NCBI GenBank assembly: GCA_021822495.1
Contig: JAKAQO010000008.1
Coordinates: forward strand, 1-64,000
Direction of reading: 5' to 3'
Length of the DNA: 64,000 bases
Source: a bacterium
GTDB lineage: Bacteria > Elusimicrobiota > Elusimicrobia > UBA1565 > UBA9628
In this document: positions 25,643 to 34,543 of the stretch, piece after piece
How positions within the stretch are numbered: position 1 is the first letter of the stretch
How the letters are laid out: each line of letters starts with the position of its first letter
Translations under genes and position numbers: made by a program
Notes under the pieces: model-generated
The model's input: the letters and a program-made list of their open reading frames with translations, nothing else
What the model was told of the DNA's origin: nothing
The model's database searches: none

Positions 25643-27552
25643 GGCGGCTTAAATTTGTTTTGGGATTGAGCCTTCTGGTCTTTTCCCGAGCGCCGCTTCG
25701 CGCCCAAATCCTCGGCGCGGCCTCGGGACAATTTCTCTCCCGCGGACCGGGCGCCTCCGCCGCCGCCTTGGCCGGCAGCGTCGTCTCCATCGTCAACGAC
25801 CCCACCGCCCTCTACTGGAACCCCGCCGGCATCGCCAACTCAAACGGCATGATCTCGGGCGAACATCTCTTCCTCGTCGGAGGAGCCCGCTACGATTTCA
25901 TGGGACTCACCGTCCCCTCGGACTTCGGCAGCTTCGGCCTCGGCGTCATCCAGCTCGCTCGCGACAATATCGTCGCCCGCTCCTCCATTGACGACCCGGG
26001 CTACGACATATCAAACACGCAATCAGACTACATGGCGGGTTTCGCGAAAAACCTGGGAGAACACTGGAGCGCCGGACTCTCCGCCAATGTCCTCGATTTC
26101 AACCTCGCCGGATACTCGGACCTCGGCTGGGGACTCAACGGCGGCGTCATGGGGCATTATCCCGCCAATGATTTCATGGGACTTAAACGCGCCGTCTGGC
26201 TCATGGGAGCCGACCTGGATAATTTTGTCCAACCTCAAATCAATCTGGCCGGAACGCCGGAAAATTATCCCACTTCGCTGCGCGCGGGCGGGGGACTCTC
26301 CTTTCAAGCCGACTCGAGAGCCGAGGCATCGGGCGTGATCAATCATGACCGGATCACCGTTCTCTTTTCAGTTCAGAAAAATATCAGCGGCGAAAATCTC
26401 TATCCCACCCAAGGGCTTAACGCCCTCGCCTTGGGCGTCGAGTACAACTACCAAAATATCCTTATCCTCCGCGCCGGATTTAACGGCGCCCTCACGGGCG
26501 GCATCGGACTTCAAACAGAGGACGATCGCTTCGAACTCGATTATTCCATCGAAAACGACCCCCTGGGTTTTAACAACCGCTTCACCCTCGCCTATCGCTT
26601 CTCCCAAGCCCCAAGCCCTGAAAAACGCCCGGAAATTTATCGCGAGATTGCCGATGAGGAATACGTACAGGCTAGAACCCGCGCTCAATCCCTGGCCAAA
26701 CGATTTTCCGCATCGGGACAAACTGATATGAGCCGCGAGGATTTTTCAAGGGCCAAATCCCTTCTTCGCCTCGCCTCTTTTCTTAACCCCGACAACGCGG
26801 CCATGAAAAAAGACTACCGCCAAGCTGAAACGGCCGAAAAAATAGAACGAGTCCAGCGCGATGAGGACCTCCTCGCTCGCGGATTGGACCCCCAAGAAAC
26901 CTATCAGGATTACGCCGCCGTCTTTGAACTCGCCTTCCTCAAACCCCAAGAGCAAAATAAGTGGCGAAAAACCCTGCGCCAAATCGCCTCAAACCTGGAC
27001 GCCGGAAAATGTTCCCTCATCTCGGGAGAACTTTTTGACGCCGAGGCCCCCAGGGCCCGGAGATGGGCAAGGCTGGGACTTCTCGAACAAGCCCTGAATC
27101 TGGCCACGGCGCTTAAAACCATCGCCACGCGTGGCGTCGCCGCGCCCGCAACCGCCGACGCCGCCGATAATCTCAGGCGCGAAATAGCGAACAAGGCCGC
27201 TTCGCTTCAAACAAGGTTTGATTGGCTGATTAAGGAATCCGGCGCCTCTCCCGATGCCGAGACGGCGAGAACGGCCTTGTCTGTCCTGCGCGCCTTCCCC
27301 AATGACGCCGGGGAAACCCGAAACGCCGAGCAAATCCTTGAACGCTATCAAAATCATCACCCCCTTTCCATCAGGGAAGGGTTCTACCTTAAGAAACTCT
27401 ATTACCTCGCCGCCATCGACTTTTCCGATAAGACGCCGGAAAAAAACGCCGAGGCGGAAAAATACTTGGACGAAATCTTGACCGATAATCCCGCCGATGA
27501 GAACTCTGGCGCGCTTCTCGGCGCCCTATCAAGGCGGGAGTCGAAACAATGA
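25639..27552 (+). CDS. PorV/PorQ-like barrel with long helical extension
   Basis: 637 residues. After a signal peptide, residues about 25-330 carry the UPF0164/PorV signature (SRGPGASAAALAGSVVSIVNDP...LYWNPAGIA) and a beta-barrel pattern. Residues about 335-637 are a helical, TPR-like periplasmic extension (for example FSRAKSLLRLASFLNPDN) absent from ordinary PorV. It overlaps the surface-protein gene upstream and the VirB2 gene downstream by ATGA. Its place between the coupling protein and the pilin suggests the extension could dock the barrel to the conjugation machine or the cargo. Confidence 0.8.
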   Translation: MRRLKFVLGLSLLVFSRAPLRAQILGAASGQFLSRGPGASAAALAGSVVSIVNDPTALYWNPAGIANSNGMISGEHLFLVGGARYDFMGLTVPSDFGSFGLGVIQLARDNIVARSSIDDPGYDISNTQSDYMAGFAKNLGEHWSAGLSANVLDFNLAGYSDLGWGLNGGVMGHYPANDFMGLKRAVWLMGADLDNFVQPQINLAGTPENYPTSLRAGGGLSFQADSRAEASGVINHDRITVLFSVQKNISGENLYPTQGLNALALGVEYNYQNILILRAGFNGALTGGIGLQTEDDRFELDYSIENDPLGFNNRFTLAYRFSQAPSPEKRPEIYREIADEEYVQARTRAQSLAKRFSASGQTDMSREDFSRAKSLLRLASFLNPDNAAMKKDYRQAETAEKIERVQRDEDLLARGLDPQETYQDYAAVFELAFLKPQEQNKWRKTLRQIASNLDAGKCSLISGELFDAEAPRARRWARLGLLEQALNLATALKTIATRGVAAPATADAADNLRREIANKAASLQTRFDWLIKESGASPDAETARTALSVLRAFPNDAGETRNAEQILERYQNHHPLSIREGFYLKKLYYLAAIDFSDKTPEKNAEAEKYLDEILTDNPADENSGALLGALSRRESKQ

Positions 27553-27881
27553 AAAAGGAGAACAACGAAACAATGAAAAAGAAAACGCGAAATAGTCTGC
27601 TGGCGGCGGGAACGGCCTTGATGACGGCCGCACCCGCCTTTTCACAAGTCGTCATGGGAAACCAGGCCCAGGTGGGAACCTTCCTCACCTCGGCCTCGAA
27701 CTGGCTGGTGACGATCCTCGGACCCGGGGTCTTCATGATCGGCGTCATCATGGTCGGCATCAGCCTCGCCATGGGAGATCAAGACGCCATGCGGCGAGGC
27801 TTCTATGTCATCGGCGGAGGAGCCTTGATATTTCTCTCAAGCTCGGTCGTCAGCCTCATCCAATCGCTCGCGGGGCAATGA
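27549..27881 (+). CDS. VirB2/TrbC-like conjugative pilin
   Basis: 110 residues. A long signal sequence (about 9-33, ending AFSQ) is followed by two hydrophobic helices (about 47-71 and 84-106) separated by a short charged loop, the TrbC/VirB2 layout. After cleavage it would be a pilin of about 75 residues. ATG 27549 overlaps the PorV-like stop; an in-frame ATG at 27573 follows AAGGAG at long spacing and may be the main start. Confidence 0.8.
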   Translation: MKKENNETMKKKTRNSLLAAGTALMTAAPAFSQVVMGNQAQVGTFLTSASNWLVTILGPGVFMIGVIMVGISLAMGDQDAMRRGFYVIGGGALIFLSSSVVSLIQSLAGQ

Positions 27882-27957
27882 GATGAGCCTGGACTCGGCG
27901 TCAACGGCCGCTGAACTCGCGCCGGAATGTCTATCCAACATCAAACGGAGGTTTACA

Positions 27958-28467
27958 ATGTCAAAACAAATGGAGAATCAAGAAAATCAAAAGGGGGGAG
28001 AGAAATCTTGCCAAGACTTCGGGCTCCTCAACCCGCAATCTGGAGGAACGCTCCGGAATCTTCCCGAACTAAACGAAGTGGCCTTGGCCGGCCGGCTCGT
28101 CAACGCCCCGACAGTCAAGGACTTCGGCGAGGATAAGCTGCGGGCGCAGTTCATCCTCGGCGTGCCCAAACCCCGCCGCGAGGGCGTGGAAAAGCCCATC
28201 GGCGTCAGGGCGATGGACTTTGTCGTCGTCACCGCCTGGCGAACCATGGCGCGGGAATGCGCCAAGCTCAGGAAGGGCGACGGCATCCAAATCCAAGGCC
28301 GTCTGAGGAGCTGGAAAGACGAGCATGACCGCGAGGCGTCCGGACGCGCGCGCTTCCGCTTGAACGTAGAAGCCGACATGCTCCAAATCCTCGACCGCGG
28401 ACTTCTCCAGCCCGCTCATCCGTCGCCTCAAACCGGAAAAACCGATGAGGGGGAGGAAATCGCCTAG
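27958..28467 (+). CDS. ssb: Single-stranded DNA-binding protein (element-encoded)
   Basis: 169 residues from ATG 27958, with GGAGG upstream. The OB-fold runs about 40-145: NEVALAGRLVN, then FVVVTAWRTMARECAKLRKGD and IQIQGRLRSW, the standard SSB family order. The C-terminus (EGEEIA) is acidic but lacks the DDIPF tip of chromosomal SSB. It probably protects transferred single strands. Its place directly after the pilin gene supports an element-specific role. Confidence 0.8.
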   Translation: MSKQMENQENQKGGEKSCQDFGLLNPQSGGTLRNLPELNEVALAGRLVNAPTVKDFGEDKLRAQFILGVPKPRREGVEKPIGVRAMDFVVVTAWRTMARECAKLRKGDGIQIQGRLRSWKDEHDREASGRARFRLNVEADMLQILDRGLLQPAHPSPQTGKTDEGEEIA

Positions 28468-28474
28468 GTTAAAA

Positions 28475-28516
28475 CGCCCCGGCCCCGGCGGAGATGCCCG
28501 CCGCTGGGACGGGGCG
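28475..28516 (+). terminator. GC-rich hairpin between ssb and the TraL-like gene
   Basis: CGCCCCG (28475-28481) pairs with CGGGGCG (28510-28516), with an inner GGCGG/CCGCC stem. There is no T-run, so it may be an attenuator, a processing site or a relative of the 21-bp palindrome family rather than a true terminator. Confidence 0.4.
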
Positions 28517-28551
28517 CCAAGACCCTAAAAGAATAAGGCGACAGAAAAAAT

Positions 28552-28890
28552 ATGCAGCCCGTCAAAATCCACGCCCATATCAACGCCCCCGATCAAATCC
28601 TCGGTCTTGAACTCGCCGATGGAGCCGTTATTCTCCTAGTCTTCTTTTTGACTTTTCTCTTTAACAGAAGGGGCTTGTTTCTCAACCTCCTCATCCTGGC
28701 TCTGGTCTATTTCGCCCTGCGCCTCTTAAAACGCGGAAAACCAAGCGGCTATCTCCTCGTCCTCTTTAGGTTCCTTCTCCTCAGCCGATTTAGACGATTG
28801 CCGGAACCGGAGGAGGAAGAGGGAATCCTTGTTTCGCAGCCCGATGAACGCCTTGCCGCGCGCGGCCTCAGGGGAAATACTGGTCCATGA
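28552..28890 (+). CDS. TraL/VirB3-like T4SS inner-membrane protein
   Basis: 112 residues. The N-terminal motif HINAPDQILGLELAD matches TraL of F-type systems (short N-terminal motif, then two adjacent membrane helices, about 25-42 and 45-63), followed by a basic then acidic tail. It anchors VirB4/TraC at the membrane. Its last 23 bases overlap the convergent PIN toxin gene, suggesting the toxin module inserted here. Confidence 0.75.
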   Translation: MQPVKIHAHINAPDQILGLELADGAVILLVFFLTFLFNRRGLFLNLLILALVYFALRLLKRGKPSGYLLVLFRFLLLSRFRRLPEPEEEEGILVSQPDERLAARGLRGNTGP

Positions 28891-29314
28891 ACTCGCGGGG
28901 AGTGAGGATTTCGATGCCCTCGAAAAAATTAAGCGGCCGGATATGCTTTAAATCTCCGGTCACCAAAATATCCGCCTTGGCCTCCACCGCGCATTCCAAA
29001 ATGCGGTTGTCGGCCTCATCTTTCTTGACAGCGCTAAGTCTGATCCGGGGGTGGACCATTTTAGCGATCGCCATAATCGCGCTCACAGTCTCGCGGATTT
29101 TATCCTCAGAGAATCCGATTTTAGGCCTCGATAAAACTACTTCCAACTCAGAGAGAATAAGCGGCGATACGACAAGGTCGAATTTCCCATCAGCCGCGAG
29201 GAAAAGAACCTCCGCCGACGCGCCGCGCGGCTTAATGGCGGCGGAAACAAAGACGTTGGTGTCTAAAACAACCCTCACAGGCTGTTTAAGCTCGCCCAAA
29301 ACCTCGCGCGGCAT
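28868..29314 (-). CDS. PIN-domain toxin
   Basis: About 148 residues from ATG 29314. PIN-domain acidic residues are visible at VVLDTNVFVSA, the conserved SELEVVL helix, DEADNRILECA and ILVTGDLKHI, matching the family annotated as PIN-family toxin-antitoxin toxins. It is probably an Mg-dependent RNase. It overlaps the antitoxin gene by 29 bases and ends inside the TraL-like gene on the opposite strand. Confidence 0.85.
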   Translation of the reverse strand: MPREVLGELKQPVRVVLDTNVFVSAAIKPRGASAEVLFLAADGKFDLVVSPLILSELEVVLSRPKIGFSEDKIRETVSAIMAIAKMVHPRIRLSAVKKDEADNRILECAVEAKADILVTGDLKHIRPLNFFEGIEILTPREFMDQYFP

Positions 29315-29555
29315 GCCTCGAATGACGAACTTCCTCGACAATGCCCTCGATGTCTTTCTCCTTGAGACCCGTCCTTCTCGCCTGTTTGATCCCATAGGTC
29401 TGGATGGCTTCCCAGCGCCGTTTCCACAAAAAAGCCCTCAAGGCATCGCGAAACAGTTCCGAACGGCTTCGCCCCTCGTCCTTGGAGATTTTATCGGCCA
29501 TCCGAAGAAGTTTGGGCGGCAAGGTGATTGTGATAGGTTGAGAGATTCGATTCAT
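29286..29555 (-). CDS. Ribbon-helix-helix antitoxin
   Basis: 89 residues. The N-terminal RHH fold (ITITLPPKLLRMADKISKDEGRSRSELFRDALRAFL) is typical of CopG-type antitoxins. The C-terminal part, with GLKEKDIEGIVEEVR, would wrap the toxin. GGAGG precedes the ATG. It would repress its own promoter at 29592-29620. Confidence 0.85.
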   Translation of the reverse strand: MNRISQPITITLPPKLLRMADKISKDEGRSRSELFRDALRAFLWKRRWEAIQTYGIKQARRTGLKEKDIEGIVEEVRHSRHAARGFGRA

Positions 29556-29591
29556 AATATCCTCCTGAGTATGCCATTGTATGACACTATA

Positions 29592-29620
29592 ATTATACCA
29601 GGTTTACCCATCATTTGCCA
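29592..29620 (-). promoter_or_regulatory. Promoter of the PIN/RHH toxin-antitoxin pair
   Basis: On the minus strand, TGGCAA (29620-29615), 17 bases, then TATAAT (29597-29592). The -10 lies inside the palindrome TATAATTATA, a plausible RHH operator. The leader is about 30 bases. Confidence 0.5.
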
Positions 29621-29656
29621 GAGGGAACAATTCAATTTCCTGGAGAGTCAAAATCC

Positions 29657-32104
29657 ATGAACCGAATCGAACTCAAGCTGACTAAACTTAGAAACGTTCT
29701 CCACGCGCCGAAGGTTCCAAGCCTGGCGCAATATCTCAATCTCCTCGCGATTGAAGAAGGCGTTCTGATCGGCGTTGACCTGGAATTTTCAAGCGTCTAT
29801 GAAGTGGAGCCCATCTCGGTTGAGCTCATGGACCCCCCCGCGCTTGAACTCTTCAGCTCGCGAATGCAAACGCTTCTCAACAGTCTTCCCCCAGAAACCG
29901 CCGTTCAATTCATCGTCCAAATCCGCCACGGTGACCCCGACGCCATCCAGAAATTCAGGAAAGAGACGCTTAAAAATAACCCGGACGAACTCTCCCGCCT
30001 CATCTTGAACAAAAAATGCGAGGCCCTCCAAAATAAATTCATCCAGCGACGCAGACATCTTCTCTTCGCCACCACCAAACCCAAGGACGGAAAACTCCCC
30101 ATGACCTCGATTCTCCCCGTCTACTGGCGGCCCGCTAAAGAAGCCGCGCTCGCCTTCCACGAACTTCGCCGCCGCGAACACGCGGTCCTCGAACAGACCC
30201 TCGAGGAACGCCTGCAAAACGCGGGAATCAAATTTAGGAAGCTTTCCTCCCAAGAGGTTTTGGACCTGGTCTTTGAACGCCTCAACCCGGAACGCCCCTT
30301 TCCCATGAAGCTTGAGTCCCTTAATCCCCATCAAAGCCTGCGCGGCCAGATTCTGTTTAACGCACTCAAGGAGGACTTTGACCGCCTCCAGGTCGGAGGC
30401 TCGTGTTTTAGGGGGCTGAGCCTGTTAAGCCTCCCCGAGGCCGCGCATCCCTTTTACGCCCAACGCCTCCTCGACAGCCTCTGGCCCGATTGCGACCTCA
30501 TCCTCAATGTCCATCCCCTGAACACCGAGACTGCCATCTCAAGGCTTAAGCTCAAAAACAATATCAGCCGCGCCCTCCTTTTGCCGGGACTCGGCAAAAA
30601 TTACGAGGCCGAGCAAAAGCATCTCGAACTTGACGAACTCATCACCGATATCCGCTCCTCATCCCAAAGACTTTTTGAGTTTTCTCTCTCGGTCCTCATC
30701 AAGGGAAAGAGCCCGGGGGAACTCGAGGATAAAACCCTTCCCGTTTTGGGCGCCTTTCATGATTTTGCCTCATCCCAAGCCGCTTCCGACGACATGAATC
30801 ATTCCCGCATCTTCCTCCAATCCATCCCCGGACACTCCGGCCTCGTCGGTCGCAGGTTTTTCATCCAGACCCACGCGCTTTCAGCCCTCTTGCCCCTGTC
30901 GGGTTCCTGGAAAGGCTCCCAATCGAAGAAATTCCTCGTCGAAACTCCACTGGGAGAGCTGGTGGGATTGAATCCCTTCGACTCGGAGCTCCCGGCCAAG
31001 CACGGAATTGTCCTCGGAACCACGGGCTCCGGAAAAAGCTTCTCGACCAATTACCTCCTTAGCGGTTTTCTGTCCGAGTCCCAGGACAACCACGTCATCA
31101 TCATTGACGTGGGCGGCTCCTACCGCAAGCTCGCCTCCATTTTTTCGGGGGATTATTTGGAGGTCAGCCTTTCCGAACGCTACGGCTTCAACCCCTTTCC
31201 GCCCAAAGAGCAGATCGCCCCCGAGGGAAATTTCGACGACGACGCCGTGGCCTATCTCTCCCTTTTGATTTCCCGCATGTGTCTGAGCGGCAAGGCCGCC
31301 GCCTCGGTCCATGAAAAAGGATTTTTAGAGCGCGCCATTAAAGACGCCTACTCCCAAAAAGACGAGGTCCTTCTCTCGGATATCCGGGAAGAACTCCTCA
31401 AGGCTTCCGGTTCTCGGCCCTCCGCCAAGGCCTATTACGATTCCCTTGAACTCTGGACCGATGGGATGTACGGCCGGCTGTTTAACCGGAAGGGAAATCT
31501 CGATTCGAAAAAACGCTTGGTCGTCTTCGATCTCCAAAACCTCGACCATCACCCGGACCTCCAGAGCGTTTATTTCTTCGTCATCCGTTCGATGATCTGG
31601 GGAAAACTCTCGAACCGCGCCTTGAAAAAGATCATCGTCATCGACGAGGGGTGGAAATTCTTTGACGACGAGGTGGGCTCGGAACTGGTCCAGAACCTCT
31701 ACCGCACGGCCCGCAAATTTAACGGCGCGGTCCTCTCCATATCCCAATCGCCAAAAGACTTCCTGGACACCAAGGCCGCCCCCGCCATCATCGCCAACTC
31801 CTACGTGAAGTATATTCTCAAGCTCTCCAAGGGACATGAGCTCCTTAAACATTTCGATCTCAATCCAAGCGAGGAGGCGGCGGTCAAAAATTTACAGTCC
31901 AAGCACAAGGTCTTTAGCGACCTCTTCGTCAAGTTCGGAGCGCATGGCCTGGTCGCGCGCATCGAGCCCGGACCCCTCGATTACTGGATTTGCACCACCG
32001 ACGCTTCCGACCACGTCAGGGAAAACGCGCTCAGAAACAAACGCCCCGAACTCTCGGAAACGGAACTATTGCTGAAGCTAGCGGGAGGGGAAAATGAGAA
32101 TTAA
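29657..32104 (+). CDS. VirB4/TraC-like T4SS ATPase
   Basis: 815 residues from ATG 29657 (GGAG upstream). The N-terminal VirB4-type domain is followed by the ATPase with Walker A GTTGSGKS (near 462), Walker B IIVIDEGWKFF and the downstream SISQSPKDF motif, typical of VirB4/TraC/TrbE. It energises pilus assembly and substrate transfer. It is separated from the TraL-like gene by the antisense PIN module, so its transcription may depend on read-through or a local promoter. Confidence 0.9.
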   Translation: MNRIELKLTKLRNVLHAPKVPSLAQYLNLLAIEEGVLIGVDLEFSSVYEVEPISVELMDPPALELFSSRMQTLLNSLPPETAVQFIVQIRHGDPDAIQKFRKETLKNNPDELSRLILNKKCEALQNKFIQRRRHLLFATTKPKDGKLPMTSILPVYWRPAKEAALAFHELRRREHAVLEQTLEERLQNAGIKFRKLSSQEVLDLVFERLNPERPFPMKLESLNPHQSLRGQILFNALKEDFDRLQVGGSCFRGLSLLSLPEAAHPFYAQRLLDSLWPDCDLILNVHPLNTETAISRLKLKNNISRALLLPGLGKNYEAEQKHLELDELITDIRSSSQRLFEFSLSVLIKGKSPGELEDKTLPVLGAFHDFASSQAASDDMNHSRIFLQSIPGHSGLVGRRFFIQTHALSALLPLSGSWKGSQSKKFLVETPLGELVGLNPFDSELPAKHGIVLGTTGSGKSFSTNYLLSGFLSESQDNHVIIIDVGGSYRKLASIFSGDYLEVSLSERYGFNPFPPKEQIAPEGNFDDDAVAYLSLLISRMCLSGKAAASVHEKGFLERAIKDAYSQKDEVLLSDIREELLKASGSRPSAKAYYDSLELWTDGMYGRLFNRKGNLDSKKRLVVFDLQNLDHHPDLQSVYFFVIRSMIWGKLSNRALKKIIVIDEGWKFFDDEVGSELVQNLYRTARKFNGAVLSISQSPKDFLDTKAAPAIIANSYVKYILKLSKGHELLKHFDLNPSEEAAVKNLQSKHKVFSDLFVKFGAHGLVARIEPGPLDYWICTTDASDHVRENALRNKRPELSETELLLKLAGGENEN

Positions 32105-32111
32105 CGGCGAG

Positions 32112-32372
32112 CTAGGGCTTGCGGTAGGCGTTTTGGTGAGACCCGATATTGCGCAGACACACGCCGCCGTCGATCCATTGAAAGGTGAGGCGATAGTTCA
32201 CGTCCACCCGCGCCGACCAGATATCGCGCCTAAAGTCTATCTTCTCGACATGAAGAGACGGATGCCGAGGATCGCGCTCAAAGAGAAGAATCGCCTTATC
32301 CGCCTTGCGGCGAACGGGCTCGGGCAGAGCCTGGTATGCCCGCTTAAAGCGCTCGGTGCGCTCGAAAATCAA
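32112..32372 (-). CDS. RelE/YafQ-like toxin
   Basis: 86 residues. RelE-superfamily pattern: FKRAYQALPEPVRRKADKAI helix, then RRDIWSARVDVNYRLTFQW strands and a C-terminal RNIGSHQNAYR. The basic and His residues near the end suit a ribosome-dependent or free mRNA interferase. It overlaps the antitoxin stop by 4 bases and ends 7 bases after virB4 on the opposite strand. Confidence 0.85.
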   Translation of the reverse strand: MIFERTERFKRAYQALPEPVRRKADKAILLFERDPRHPSLHVEKIDFRRDIWSARVDVNYRLTFQWIDGGVCLRNIGSHQNAYRKP

Positions 32373-32734
32373 CGGCGGAGATCCTTAAGAAGCTCGCGCG
32401 CCGATTTAAAGGACTTTTTGCGCCCCGCCGATAAGTCCCGATCCGCCGCCCGCTCGGACTTGCGCCAAGAAGCGCTCCAAAACCAGGGATTTTTTTCCCG
32501 GCTCTCGCGATCGAGCTTTTCGCGCGCCTTCTCCAAAAGCCCCGAATCCTTAAGCTCTTCCAGAATTTCCAATATCTCCAAATACTGCTTGTCCGGCAAA
32601 ATGGCGAGAACCGGCTTATTGCGAAGCATGACCCGATATGGGCGAGCGCCGCGGCGCATGATGCGGTCCAGGTTGAGGCGCAGCTCCTTGGCCCCGATAT
32701 ACTCCGTCGCCTTGAGAAGGCTTACGACATTCAT
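32369..32734 (-). CDS. Phd/YefM-like antitoxin
   Basis: 121 residues from ATG 32734, preceded by GGAGG. The N-terminal Phd/YefM fold (SLLKATEYIGAKELRLNLDRIM, then YRVMLRNKPVLAILPDKQYLEIL) is followed by a charged C-terminal toxin-binding tail. Pairing with the RelE-like gene makes a type II module. Confidence 0.8.
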   Translation of the reverse strand: MNVVSLLKATEYIGAKELRLNLDRIMRRGARPYRVMLRNKPVLAILPDKQYLEILEILEELKDSGLLEKAREKLDRESREKNPWFWSASWRKSERAADRDLSAGRKKSFKSARELLKDLRR

Positions 32735-32774
32735 GGAATCCCTCCAATTTAAAGTTAACCTTAAAGACAATAAT

Positions 32775-32803
32775 AGTTTAACTCCAATATCATGCCCTGT
32801 CAA
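32775..32803 (-). promoter_or_regulatory. Promoter/operator of the RelE/Phd pair
   Basis: Minus strand TTGACA (32803-32798), 17 bases, TAAACT (32780-32775). The nearby AGTTAAC and GTTTAACT form an imperfect dyad over the start region, a likely antitoxin operator. Confidence 0.55.
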
Positions 32804-32842
32804 GGGCGCCCGAAATTACAAACAGCAAAACAGGAGAAACTC

Positions 32843-33556
32843 ATGAAACAAACCGCGTTCTTTTCACTACTGCTTATCCTATTCGCCGCGCCCGCGCGCG
32901 CCCAGTTCCTGGTGGGGTCCGCCGTCAGCGGAATGCAGTATGCCCAGGAAAAGGCCTATGAGGCCTTCATGAAAATCCAGATCATCCAGGAACTCGAGAT
33001 TCTCCGCCAAAACTATACCGCCTCGGTCAATTACTACAACCAGTTCAAGCAGCTGAACTCGGGGAAGGGCTTTTTGTTCAACCTCTCCCAACAGTTTAAG
33101 ACCGCCGAGAACGCCGACATCGCCCAGATGAAGTGGCAACTCCTTGATTCCTATAACGGAAATACCGCGACCGACCGCTTCGTCGAACAGGCCAATGAGA
33201 CCGTTTATAACGACATGGCCTATGCGGGAAACGAAGCGGCCAATCTCATCTCGAATAAAAAAACGGCCCGTCAGCTCGCCCAAAACGCCGGAAATTTGTC
33301 TCCCAAGGACGCCGCCAATCTCACCGCCAAATCGCAAAGCCTCGAACTTCAAATGCTCCTTCAGCTTCACGAAGACAATCTGCGCCTCATTGAGCTTGCC
33401 TCGATACAGACATTAGGACAAAACCAGCGCGGCAAAGGAGAACTCAACATGATCCAAAACATCAAGGCCGGACTTAAAAAGCGCTTCCCCAACGCTCAAA
33501 TCGGCGGGGGCGCCCAGCCCCTGGGCGGGGGCGCCCAGCCGCTGGGAGGAAATTAA
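32843..33556 (+). CDS. VirB5/TrbJ-like T4SS protein
   Basis: 237 residues from ATG 32843 (AGGAG upstream), with a signal peptide (about 1-21, ending ARAQ). Long helices (about 25-215) resemble VirB5/TrbJ minor pilin or tip-adhesin proteins: QIIQELEILRQNYTAS and LLQLHEDNLRLIEL. The C-terminus ends in two GAQPLGG units from the 21-bp repeat family. It starts after the antisense RelE module. Confidence 0.75.
   Translation: MKQTAFFSLLLILFAAPARAQFLVGSAVSGMQYAQEKAYEAFMKIQIIQELEILRQNYTASVNYYNQFKQLNSGKGFLFNLSQQFKTAENADIAQMKWQLLDSYNGNTATDRFVEQANETVYNDMAYAGNEAANLISNKKTARQLAQNAGNLSPKDAANLTAKSQSLELQMLLQLHEDNLRLIELASIQTLGQNQRGKGELNMIQNIKAGLKKRFPNAQIGGGAQPLGGGAQPLGGN
33505..33553 (+). repeat. Two 21-bp units at the VirB5-like C-terminus
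   Basis: Two copies of the form GGCGCCCAGCCCCTGGGCGG encode GGGAQPLGGGAQPLGG directly before the stop codon. The palindromes may also act at the mRNA level near the downstream start. Confidence 0.85.
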
Positions 33557-34543
33557 ATGAATCCCAGCGTCCTCATCAATCTCTCTCAAATACCGATACA
33601 ACTCTCGGGACTGAGTTCCTTGACTACGGCCATCGCCCTGGGCCTTCTGGCCTTCATCATCCCCTACTCCGCCGTCGAGATGAATCTGCGCGCAATCTCG
33701 GGGCGAGGTTCGCCGGGATACGCCGGGCTCTTTCTTCGCATCGCTATCGCCATGAGCTGCCTGCTTGCCTATGACAAGCTCTACGGACTCTTCCTCGGAG
33801 CTTTCCAGGCCCTGTCTTATTCGGTCCTCAGCTCACAAGATTGGGGAAATTTCCTCGTCAAGGATTTTTCGGCCCCCAACGCCGCTTCCCCGATCCTCTC
33901 CTGGCTGACCCATCCCCTCAGTTCGGTTCAGGCCATCGTCCTATTCCTGGCAAGCCTCTTTGCCGTCACCGCTAAGGACGTCATCGTCATGCTTCAGGCT
34001 TCTTTTCTGAGCCTTCTCTTCGCCTTCGGACCCATCGCCATCGTCTGCTCAATCAGCGAAAAATCATTCTGCGTGACCAGGGGCTGGCTGGTCAACTCGG
34101 TTCAGATCGCCTCCTGGAGTTTTTTCTTGAGACTCGTCATCCGGGTTTGGCTGACCCTTGGCCCTTTGGCGACTAATACGGGAACCGGAACGGCTAATGA
34201 TTTCCTGGGTCTTTTGGCCGTCAACTCGGCCTTTTTTGTCCTGGTCCTGGGAACGCCGATTCTATCGGCGCGGCTGATATCGGGGGAAAGCCTGTCCTTT
34301 TTCGCCGAGGCGGCCCTGGGGACGATGAACGCGGCGGCCATCGGCCTTCCTTTAAAAGCGGGGAAATATTTAGGCGAGAGATCCCGAAACGCGGGGGGAA
34401 ATATGCGGACTCGAAGCGAGGGCGCCCCGCCAACGCCTCAAAGAAACGCCCTCCCCATGACCGCCACCTCCGCCTATCGCCGCCTCTTCAAGCGAAAAAA
34501 CGACAAGAAACCGGATGATAAAAAATCAGGAGAAAATCCATGA
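33557..34543 (+). CDS. VirB6/TrbL-like polytopic T4SS channel protein
   Basis: 328 residues with about six or seven membrane segments (for example 23-44, 58-84, 118-140, 147-170, 181-201 and 217-240) and a basic hydrophilic C-terminus (RLFKRKNDKKPDDKK). This matches VirB6/TrbL topology. The ATG follows the VirB5-like stop without a gap, and the stop overlaps the next start (ATGA). Confidence 0.8.
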   Translation: MNPSVLINLSQIPIQLSGLSSLTTAIALGLLAFIIPYSAVEMNLRAISGRGSPGYAGLFLRIAIAMSCLLAYDKLYGLFLGAFQALSYSVLSSQDWGNFLVKDFSAPNAASPILSWLTHPLSSVQAIVLFLASLFAVTAKDVIVMLQASFLSLLFAFGPIAIVCSISEKSFCVTRGWLVNSVQIASWSFFLRLVIRVWLTLGPLATNTGTGTANDFLGLLAVNSAFFVLVLGTPILSARLISGESLSFFAEAALGTMNAAAIGLPLKAGKYLGERSRNAGGNMRTRSEGAPPTPQRNALPMTATSAYRRLFKRKNDKKPDDKKSGENP

